Below are positions 13,701 through 25,700 of a stretch of DNA of 64,000 nt, one piece after another. Numbering within the stretch: position 1 is the first letter of the stretch; every line of letters begins with the position of its first letter. The notes under the pieces were generated by a model that was not told the origin of the DNA, made no database searches, and saw only the letters and a program-made list of their open reading frames with translations. Both the position numbers and the translations under genes were made by a program. The DNA is taken from contig CP136066.1 in NCBI GenBank assembly GCA_032622095.1, positions 94,695,319 through 94,759,318 on the forward strand, read 5' to 3'. Source of the DNA: Siphonodentalium dalli. Lineage: Eukaryota; Mollusca; Scaphopoda; Gadilida; Siphonodentaliidae.

Positions 13701-16700
13701 TGCAAAACGATTAAACAGGCAGAATTCATCTAATAAGCGTTTGTTTACAATTCAACGCAACCTTATCGCTCGAAATATTATGCAGAGAGATTTCACGACG
13801 GGATTAATTGACTGTCCGCTATTTTCGGGGACTACGGGGAAGTTTAGGATCTACGATTCTCGACCGATCGGGACGAAACTTGGTACGTGCGTGTAGTTTG
13901 ACCAGGCGGTCGACGTTGTCGTATTGGCGAGCCCGTGCGGCGCCCGCTTCGTGCATGCACAGACGAGATCTCGGAAACGGGTGGAGCTATCGACTTGAAA
14001 TTTGCTATGTGAATGTATCTTGCCCCGGATACGAATTTTATCGGGTCGCTGAGCCCGTGCGACGCCAGCTTCGCGCATGCGCAGACCAGATCTCGGAAAC
14101 GGGTGGAGCTATCGACTTGAAATTTGGTTTTTGAATAGCCTGGACAACGTCGGGCTCATCGGCTAGTCTCATAAGACCTCTGTCTGTCTATGTCCTTTGT
14201 AGAATCGAAAACGGGTTGACCACGGGAATCGTCGACGTCGCATTTTGGACAAGCTCTGAGCACCGATTCTCCACTCCCAATCATCAAAATCACCGCAAAC
14301 GCCACTTCGGTGGTTAAGGCATCAACGATCTTTATATTGACCATATTCGGAGGTGTTAAGGTGACACTCCACAGTTTCGAATGATCAGTAGGGGTAAATT
14401 TCTTAGAACAGAGTACCAGTGTTTTCTGTCACCATGGGTGTGGTATGTTTATTGAGAGAAGGTTAGTTATGAATTTGTGGATTTTTAGAGGATGTCTTTG
14501 AGTTTTGAAAAATATTGTTTCAGGTGACCTTGACCCCACCAGTATGAAGTAGTAGCGATTTCTGCGAAACAGTGGCTCCAGACACCAGCGTGACTTTTTA
14601 GCACCTAAAATTTGTCATCTGCATGAAAAATATTTTTTTTAAACTTAGTGGTGAGAAGTTTGAAATGTTTTGATATTATTGTTAGAAAACGGTGTTCTTC
14701 CAGACAACATAGGCGGCTATACCATAGATTTTCTGGTTTTTGTGTCCCACGGGCCTGAAATCGCTTATTTTGGCCATTTTTGCATCAAAATTTCATTTTT
14801 CAGGCACACAATCAAGGGGCGTAACTCTTGCTACCCCCATTAAAATGACAATTCTGTACCAAAATCTTTAAGTCTAGTATGTGCTCAACCCAGGTATATA
14901 TACATTGTATATGTGTTGTGGGGTAACATTTCAGTTATTTTCATTGAATTGAAGCCCCCTTTATTTTGCACCAATCCCTGCAGAAACTGTGGAGTGTCAC
15001 CTTCAAGACCAGCAAATAGCACCATTTTCATCTGTCAACTTGACAAATATTGTTACTGAAAATCATTTTTTAGCAAATCTGTTCAGTTAGAAGGAACATT
15101 TTATGGTAGATACACCATTCTTCTATGGATATTCCAATACAGGTTGTCTTTAGTCATATAAATTGGTGGGGATATGGAGTCTTGGATCAGTGGGGGGGGG
15201 GGTGGTTCATGTATATGGTTATTGGTGATTTTTCAGATGATGGGTACTTCTTCATGACATCATATGCTCCTTGAATCTTAGCTGAAAAGGCTGATATTGT
15301 GACATTACACAGTATACAACAAGATTAGATATTCAGTCTTTCTTATTCACAAGTGTGAAATATAATAATTCAGGTTCCCTTGGTCATATTTCACTTGACA
15401 ACATATTGTTCATGTGATGTCATAACCTTGTAAAGCTTTCCCTTAATGCTAAATAAGACTTGGAATTTTTTAACCCATAGTTTTGGGAGAGTATTAAAGA
15501 TAGTTGTTGTATGAAATATTATGTTTTATTTTGATATCTGAGGAAAATATGCATCTCATAATATATTTTATACAACATTTTAGCATTTCAGACCTTTTTC
15601 AAGCCATAGATGATGGTTGAATACATCAGTTTTGTCACTACGTCAAGCATAACGTCATTGGGTTCTGAAAGACCCAAAAGGGGTGAAATCAGGGGGGTGC
15701 ATGTAAATCCCCACCCAATCTGGCTGCCTGTGATTGCAATAACGCATGGGGTGTAATATATAGAGAGTAATCAATTGGTTCCGAGAATTACGTTAAATAA
15801 TTCACGGGAGGTGAGAGACGTCGGTAAGAAACGAGTGCGCGTTAGCGCACGAGTTTCTTACCCAAACGTCTCTCGCCTCGAGTGAATTATTGAACGTAAT
15901 TCTCGGAACTAATTGATTACTCTATTTATTACACTTCTGCATCAATTTGGTTCGCCAAATATGATTAAAACGCACAGAATGAATGCTTAAAAGTCCCGAT
16001 GTGGATAAAGATCAACCATAGAAAATTCAGTCTAGATCAGTAAGCGACGTAACGTCAATGACGTCACGGGAAATGACATAATTCACTAGTGACATTGCCA
16101 ATTTTAATAAACAGCGTTTTCAATGGAAATCGCGCACAGGAGTGTAATAAATCATTTTAAGCGGTATAATGCAGAGAATATGGAGGTGTGGTCCCTATTA
16201 AAGATTAATAAAATTGCATTTCCCTTAAGGTGACACTCCACAGTTTCGAATGATCAGTAGGGGTACATTTCTTGGAACAGAGTACCAGTGTTTTCTGTCA
16301 CCATGGGTGTGGTATGTTTATTGAGAGAAGGTTAGTTATGAATTTGTGGATTTTTAGAGGATGTCTTTGAGTTTTGAAAAATATTGTTTCATGTGACCTT
16401 GACCCCACCAGTATGAAGTAGTAGCGATTTCTGCGAAACAGTGGCTCCAGACACCAGCGTGACTTTTTAGCACCTAAAATTTGTCATCTGCATGAAAAAT
16501 ATTTTTTTTAAACTTAGTGGTGAGAAGTTTGAAATTTTTTGATATTATTGTTAGGAAACGGTGTTCTTCCAGACAACATAGGCGGCTATACCATAGATTT
16601 TCTGGTTTTTGTGTCCCACGGGCCTGAAATCGCTTATTTTTGCCATTTTTGCATCAAAATTTCATTTTTCAGGCACACAATCAAGGGGCGTAACTCTTGC

Positions 16701-19700
16701 TATCCCCATTAAAATGACAATTCTGTACCAAAATCTTTAAGTCTAGTATGTGCTCAACCCAGGTATATATACATTGTATATGTGTTGTGGGGTAACATTT
16801 CAGTTATTTTCATTGAATTGAAGCCCCCTTTATTTTGCACCAATCCCTGCAGAAACTGTGGAGTGTCACCTTCAAGACCAGCAAATAGCACCATTTTCAT
16901 CTGTCAACTTGACAAATATTGTTACTGAAAATCATTTTTTAGCAAATCTGTTCAGTTAGAAGGAACATTTTATGGTAGATACACCATTCTTCTATGGATA
17001 TTCCAATACAGGTTGTCTTTAGTCATATAAATTGGTGGGGATATGGAGTCTTGGATCAGTGGGGGGGGGGGTGGTTCATGTATATGGTTATTGGTGATTT
17101 TTCAGATGATGGGTACTTCTTCATGACATCATATGCTCCTTGAATCTTAGCTGAAAAGGCTGATATTGTGACATTACACAGTATACAACAAGATTAGATA
17201 TTCAGTCTTTCTTATTCACAAGTGTGAAATATAATAATTCAGGTTCCCTTGGTCATATTTCACTTGACAACATATTGTTCATGTGATGTCATAACCTTGT
17301 AAAGCTTTCCCTTAATGCTAAATAAGACTTGGAATTTTTTAACCCATAGTTTTGGGAGAGTATTAAAGATAGTTGTTGTATGAAATATTATGTTTTATTT
17401 TGATATCTGAGGAAAATATGCATCTCATAATATATTTTATACAACATTTTAGCATTTCAGACCTTTTTCAAGCCATAGATGATGGTTGAATACATCAGTT
17501 TTGTCACTACGTCAAGCATAACGTCATTGGGTTCTGAAAGACCCAAAAGGGGTGAAATCAGGGGGGTGCATGTAAATCCCCACCCAATCTGGCTGCCTGT
17601 GATTGCAATAACGCATGGGGTGTAATATATAGAGAGTAATCAATTGGTTCCGAGAATTACGTTAAATAATTCACGGGAGGTGAGAGACGTCGGTAAGAAA
17701 CGAGTGCGCGTTAGCGCACGAGTTTCTTACCCAAACGTCTCTCGCCTCGAGTGAATTATTGAACGTAATTCTCGGAACTAATTGATTACTCTATTTATTA
17801 CACTTCTGCATCAATTTGGTTCGCCAAATATGATTAAAACGCACAGAATGAATGCTTAAAAGTCCCGATGTGGATAAAGATCAACCATAGAAAATTCAGT
17901 CTAGATCAGTAAGCGACGTAACGTCAATGACGTCACGGGAAATGACATAATTCACTAGTGACATTGCCAATTTTAATAAACAGCGTTTTCAATGGAAATC
18001 GCGCACAGGAGTGTAATAAATCATTTTAAGCGGTATAATGCAGAGAATATGGAGGTGTGGTCCCTATTAAAGATTAATAAAATTGCATTTCCCTTAAGGT
18101 GACACTCCACAGTTTCGAATGATCAGTAGGGGTACATTTCTTGGAACAGAGTACCAGTGTTTTCTGTCACCATGGGTGTGGTATGTTTATTGAGAGAAGG
18201 TTAGTTATGAATTTGTGGATTTTTAGAGGATGTCTTTGAGTTTTGAAAAATATTGTTTCATGTGACCTTGACCCCACCAGTATGAAGTAGTAGCGATTTC
18301 TGCGAAACAGTGGCTCCAGACACCAGCGTGACTTTTTAGCACCTAAAATTTGTCATCTGCATGAAAAATATTTTTTTTAAACTTAGTGGTGAGAAGTTTG
18401 AAATTTTTTGATATTATTGTTAGGAAACGGTGTTCTTCCAGACAACATAGGCGGCTATACCATAGATTTTCTGGGTTTTGTGTCCCACGGGCCTGAAATC
18501 GCTTATTTTTGCCATTTTTGCATTAAAATTTCATTTTTCAGGCACACAATCAAGGGGCGTAACTCTTGCTATCCCCATTAAAATGACAATTCTGTACCAA
18601 AATCTTTAAGTCTAGTATGTGCTCAACCCAGGTATATATACATTGTATGTGTTGTGGGATAACATTTCAGTTATTTTTCATTGAATTGATGCCCCCCTTA
18701 TTTTGCACCAATCCCTGCAGAAACTGTGGAGTGTCACCTAAGGATTTAACGCTCTTTATTACAATCGAAGCTGCTAAACGGCTACCCATGCGTAAAATAC
18801 GGATGCAAAACGAAACGCGGAATGCAATTATCTCGATTAAAAAGGCAGAATGGGTTGTTGTGTCATATATGTCCTAGGAACAGGGGAATTTTTCATCGGG
18901 TCAGTCTTTGAGGGACGGGTACCATGAATTAATTCATGAAAAACAAAAAATGCGTGTTGTGCTGTCGTTTCGACCGATCGGGACGAAACTTGGTACGTGT
19001 GTGTAGTTTGACCAGGCGGTCGTCCTTGTCGTATTCGCGAGCCCGTGCGACGCCCGTGCAGCGCATGCGCAGACGAGATCTCGGAAACGGGTGGAGCTAT
19101 CGACTTGAAATTTGCTATGTGAATGTATCTTGCCCCGGATACGATTTTTATCGGGTCGCCGAGCCCGTGCGACGCAAGCTTTGCGCAGACCAGATCTCGG
19201 AAACGGGTGGAGCTATCGACTTGAAATTTGGTTTTTGAATAGCCCGGACAACGTCGGGCTCATCGGCTAGTTGTTATATATAATTACACGTAGAGTGACC
19301 GTTGTTGGTGGAATTATTGCCATAGTTTTATCAGCAATAATTCGTCACGAATAAAGTAGAAATATTTATATTTGTGCGTTGTTCAAACGTTGTGTTCTCT
19401 GAAATGGTACGGTCAATGTGTTTGGAATTTTCGAAAAATCTTAGTCGATTGCTAATTTCTTCCAGCGAAGATAGTGTTTGGATCCTCATTAATTTGTTTT
19501 TATTCACTGAAATAAGCCCACAATATGTCTTTAAAAATTCCATTGATATTTCAGGCCAGAGAATCCAGGCGATCATATCCCACTAAGTTCATTACACGGA
19601 CTATTGAGCTGACTGGCGAAATACGGGCCATACTTGTGGACTGGCTCATCCAGCTACAGGTAGCTTACCGATATATTTCTCAATTAACGCATACTGTATG

Positions 19701-22700
19701 GACATTTTTTTCAACATCATAAATCATATTGGTGGAGAAAAACTGGATTGGACATATAAAAAGGTGCATGGCCAATACACTTGCGCTGTATTGAGCAAAC
19801 AACACTATACGTTGCACACTCAAATATATATATATTCTGGGTTATTGATTGTGGAACCATATAATTCTTGCTTTTGATATAAACAATAATTTATAAAATT
19901 ACATTAAGCCGAGGAATTTTCAGTCAATTCTAGAATTAATACGATATAATTGCTAGTATTTAAAGGGAAATACATTATTTAATTTGGTTCTTTTTGACTT
20001 GTTGATAATGTGTCGCATATTGTTTGGAGTAAATGATGATCACACATATAATGTGTCTGATATTGATTGGAGTAAATGATTACACATATAATATGTCGCA
20101 TATTGACTGGAGTAAATGATTACACATATAATGTGTCGCATATTGACTGGAGTAAATGATGATCCCACATATAATGTGTCGCATATTGATTGGAGTAAAT
20201 GATGATCACACATATAATGTGTCGCATATTGATTGGATTAAATGATGATCACACATATAATGTGTCGCATATTGACTGGAGTAAATGATGATCACACATA
20301 TAATATTTCGCATATTGACTGGAGTAAATGATGATCACACATATAATGTGTCGCATATTGATTGGAGTAAATGATGATCAACACATATAACATATCTCAT
20401 ATTTACTGGAGTAAATGATGATCACACATATAATGTGTCGCATATTGACTGGAGTAAATGATGATCACACATATAATGTGTCGCATATTGACTGGAGTAA
20501 ATGATGATCCCACATATAATATGTCTCATATTGACTGGAGTAAATGATGATCACACATATAATGTGTCGCATATTGACTGGAGTAAATGATGATCACACA
20601 CATAATGTGTCGCATATTGATTGGAGTAAATGATGATCACACATATAATGTGTCGCATATTGATTGGAGTAAATGATGATCACACATATAATGTGTCGCA
20701 TATTGATTGGAGTAAATGATTACACGTATAATGTGTCGCATATTGACTGGAGTAAATGCTGATCACATATATAATGTGTCGCATATTGATTGGAGTAAAT
20801 GCTGATCACACATATAATGTGTCTCATATTGATTGGAGTAAATGGTGATCACACATATAATGTGTCTCATATTGACTGGAGTAAATGATGATCCCACATA
20901 TAATATGTCGCATATTGACTGGAATAAATGATTACACATATAATGTGTCTCATATTGACTGGAGTAAATGATGATCCCACATATAATGTGTCGCATATTG
21001 ACTGGAGTAAATGATTACACATATAATGTGTCTCATATTGACTGGAGTATATGATGATCACACATATAATGTGTCGCATATTGACTGGAGTAAATGGTGA
21101 TCACACATATAATGTGTCGCATATTGATTGGAGTAAATGATTACACATATAATGTGTCGCATATTGACTGGAGTAAATGCTGATCACACATATAATGTGT
21201 CGCATATTGATTGGAGTAAATGATGATCACACATATAACGTGTCTCATATTGACTGGAGTAAATGATTATCACACATATAATGTGTCTCATATTGACTGG
21301 AGTAAATGATGATCACACATATAATGTGTCTCATATTGACTGGAGTAAATGATGATCCCACATATAATATGTCGCATATTGACTGGAGTAAATGATTACA
21401 CATATAATGTGTCTCATATTGACTGGAGTAAATGATGATCCCACATATAATGTGTCGCATATTGACTGGAGTAAATGATTACACATACAATGTGTCTCAT
21501 ATTGACTGGAGTATATGATGATCACACATATAATGTGTCGCATATTGACTGGAGTAAATGGTGATCACACATATAATGTGTCGCATATTGACTGGAGTAA
21601 ATGATGATCACACATATAATGTGTCTCATATTGACTGGAGTAAATGATGATCACACATATAATGTGTCGCATATTGATTGGAGTAAATGATGATCACACT
21701 TATAATGTGTCGCATATTGATTGGAGTAAATGATGATCACACATATAATGTGTCGCATATTGACTGGAGTAAATGATGATCACACATATAATGTGTCTCA
21801 TATTGACTGGAGTAAATGATGATCACACATATAATGTGTCGCATATTGACTGGAGTAAATGGTGATCACACATATAATGTGTCGCATATTGATTGGAGTA
21901 AATGATGATCCCACATATAATGTGTCGCATATTGACTGGAGTAAATGGTGATCACACATATAATGTGTCGCATATTGATTGGAGTAAATGATGATCCCAC
22001 ATATAATGTGTCGCATATTGAATGGAGTAAATGATGATCACACATATAATGTGTCGCATATTGATTGGAGTAAATGATGATCCCACATATAATGTGTCTC
22101 ATATTGAATGGAGTAAATGATGATCACACATATAATGTGTCGCATATTGATTGGAGTAAATGATGATCCCACATATAATGTGTCTGATACTGATTGGAGT
22201 AAATGATGATCACACATATAATGTGTCGCATATTGATTGGAGTAAATGATGATCACACATATAATGTGTCGCATATTGATTGGAGTAAATGATGATCCCA
22301 CATATAATGTCTCGCATATTGTCTCTTAGAAAGCACTTAATTGTGACAGAACACGAGTCCACCGCCAAAAGCTCGCAGATGCCCAGTTGAGATAAGAATG
22401 TAGGAACATATACTTGTTTATACAACGAGTTCTCAAGCATCGCATTGAAATAATTTACCGGACTTGATTGTTGGAGCTAAATATCAAGACCAATTAAAAA
22501 AAAGAATGGATGCTTTCTTTTATAGAATGGAATATGACGATGATTCCTCACAATTGAAATAAAAAAAAAATCTGCATTTTGTGACATGAAAACTACTTTG
22601 GAACTAAAAGTCAATAGATTTGTTCCGAAATAATTTGATATTGATATTGAAACAGTAAAACTCAAGTAAGACATTTCAGCAGCACACAGCTGCTGGTATT

Positions 22701-25700
22701 ACAAAATAAGACTTTATGAAACATGTTATCACGTGAGGTATGTATACATGTATATCTAAACCTGAATACATCTTAAAATTCATCCGCCATCTTTTATGTC
22801 CATATATCATCGTTATTGCATACTGGACCCGTACATTGTATTCGAAGTAATTTTTTTAATGATTTCAATGATCTTTCTGGGACCCATAATACTCGTAGAA
22901 AGGTATTTCAGGTATTACTTGACCTGTTTCGATGCCGGGAAAAATTCAAAAGCGAATATTATTATGTGAATTTTGGAGCACATTGTGGCTTTTGATATAG
23001 ATATATTCATTACACGCAAGGTCGGTTGGAAAATAATCATAATCGAAAAAAATGTTTAGCAAATGCCCAGTTGTAAATTTCCAACTTTCGTTGTTTTGTG
23101 AGTGAATTTTTTTTGTTTTGTTGGACCAGTTTGGTAGAAACTGGTGTAATGAAAAACTTCCGGCTCTATCACCACATCATGAGTGATGTCATATTTTTGC
23201 TGCATGATATGTTGGTTCGGGTGAATTGTAAGCGGTATACGCGGGATTTACACCCCCCACCCCTCGTTATCTGTATTACTCGGGATGCATGTGCAGAAAT
23301 TAACTTATATTCAGGTTGAACAGAATGGCTGATACAAGTATACGAAGCTTTATGTTATAGGTGTTGCGCCAATTAATCTTTTCAAATTTTAATAATCTGC
23401 CAGTCGAAACATATAGCGCTGTTATTCGACTCACGCTTATACATATATTGATGGGTAGAAGCTGTGAATATTTCTTCAGTAAATGTGAACACTTATCATA
23501 CCATGATTAAAGTGTGAAATATCTGTTTTCGGGATTCATGAGTTAGAGTGCGTCTCTCTCTTTTTTTTATTTCACTTGCTATGTTCCATTTTGCAGGATC
23601 ATGAAGATTTGAGTGAGGACACGCTGTTCATTGCCGTCTCCCTAATCGATAGAGTGGTATTCAAACAGAAAATCAGGATAGGACAACTGCAGCTTATAGG
23701 AATAACATGCATCCTTATCGCTGCAAAGCTCGTCGAAAGGTTTCCGCCTCCGGTATGTGAAATTCTGTATCATATTATACTCTAATATTCTGCCTAACAT
23801 GGTTATTTTATTGACTATATAAATTTTGTTATACTAACCAATCCTTATTATCATGTATATGTTATTGACCACACTTTAAATGGACAGAACACCTGCGGTA
23901 TTTCATGCCAAACATCTTGGAAGGATTCTCGCTACCAGGTAGTCAACTTTGCCAAAGAATCATTGAGGCTTGTATAAGTAACTTGTGTATGCCAGTCTTT
24001 CTTGTTAATTAGTGTCTCCAACACCGATTCATTCGAAATAATATATATGGATGCTTTGATGGCATAAACTTGAAATTGTAACATTGCTACTTTGATATAT
24101 AATAATAACATTAACTTGTCGAAATCATTTATTTTGTGTGAATGGATGCAATTTATTCAAATGGGAATTGTTCCTAACTTTTCAACAATCAGTCACTCAG
24201 TTCAATTTGGCAAGTCATTTTGGAATTTTATAAAAAAATATATATATATTTGGCAAAAGTAAATTTTGGTCCAGCGCCAACCATGACTTCTTATGCATAT
24301 ACTCGTTGTTTGCAGGTAGCTCAGCTGTGCCACCTCACCGAAGATTCATACAATAAAGACCAGACGTTATGTATGGAAAGAGTCATACTGGACCTCTTGG
24401 CGTTTGATATCAACATCCCGACATCATTTCAGTTTCTTGATAGATTTTTCGAAGTTGATAGTATGCCGAATGAGGTTAGATATTCACCAATAGACTACGT
24501 TACATTGAGAGTAATCATTGATTGATATGGTGACGTTAAATATTCATGAGACGGGGACGTTGTGTATATATATATATATACACAGACAGCTCATTGCGCT
24601 CGACTGTTTACAAAATAGTCCCTGCCTCGAAATGAATTATTCCGGCCATGCGTGCGTTAAAATAAATATAAAACCTAGTTTTTTTGTAAGATGATTATAT
24701 TGTTAAATTAGGTATACAAACAACGCGATTTTTTTTAAAGTTATGAGTTAAGAGATTCTGATTGCAATATATTATATCTCACGCGATTTTCTCGCGCTCG
24801 GTTGGCTGCACACTGCTATAATATTTTCAGATATAACTCTAGTAGGTTTCCTACTCGCCCACTATTTATTTATTTATAGTATCAGACTCATTTCGCGTAT
24901 AAATCTGAAACTTTTCCTTTTACGTTACTTGTTGCAATATCGGTATATATATTTGTGAATGTTTATTATCATGGCTATCCAATATAATTAACAGTTTGTC
25001 CGTTTGGTTTGGCAACCGGACAGTCCTAATTGTTGAGTGCAATGCCTGTGAACAGTATTTATAACTCCTTTTCCGTTTTCATCGAAGATCAATTCAATTT
25101 CTGAAATTTCGTCTTTCGTAACGACGGATTTATAGAAATAAATAAATGAACCACGAAGCGGTGTTAGTTGTAACTAATAACATAGTAATACTCCCCTGTC
25201 ATCGCCAAAAGTATTGCCGTAAATTATAAAAGCAGAGACAAGATTTCCAAAATTCGCGGGAAAATTGTGACAAAATCTGACAGAGAAATAGTGTAGAGAA
25301 TTCACACCATTGTTCGATATAATATGATAAACAATGCATGTCTTATCGTTGACCTTGCCAAAATAGTGGCCCCCGACGAAGAATAGTCCATCGGCCAATG
25401 GACTATTCCGTCTCTCGGACCACTATTTTTGTCGGTCATATATACGTGCATCCCCAAGTCATTAATTATCTATATAATATTTTTTGTATTATACACGTTA
25501 AAGATAAACAATCTGAAATAACGCTCCTAAATTACTATTTCTTTGGCTTCGAGGGTGAACAATGTTTGATTCGAGTCGATGAACACACCCATCAAATCGC
25601 AGAGTTATCAGATATCGATGTTTGAAATCTGTTTTTGTTTTTCACCTGGAATATTTGGCGGCCTGGCAAATATTCGACGAGCCGACCAACATACTCTCCA

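Larger units (their letters stand above)
14167..19270 (+). mobile_element. Helitron-like concatemer, unit 5, split by a 4.4-kb insertion
   Basis: Left part 14167-14359 and right part 18739-19270 together make ~725 bp with the family 5' start (shortened, TCTCATAAGACC) and the hairpin-CTAG end. A host T follows at 19271. The interruption is the MITE-cargo composite 14360-18738. Confidence 0.75.

Noticed and set aside
11098..14134. Several 75-137-codon frames on both strands with similar peptides
   Set aside because: They recur only because the Helitron-like units repeat; there is no Rep or helicase motif, so they are not coding.
20763..22440. A series of minus-strand open frames of 70-87 codons
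   Set aside because: They are translations of the 43-bp minisatellite; the same peptide recurs only because the repeat does.
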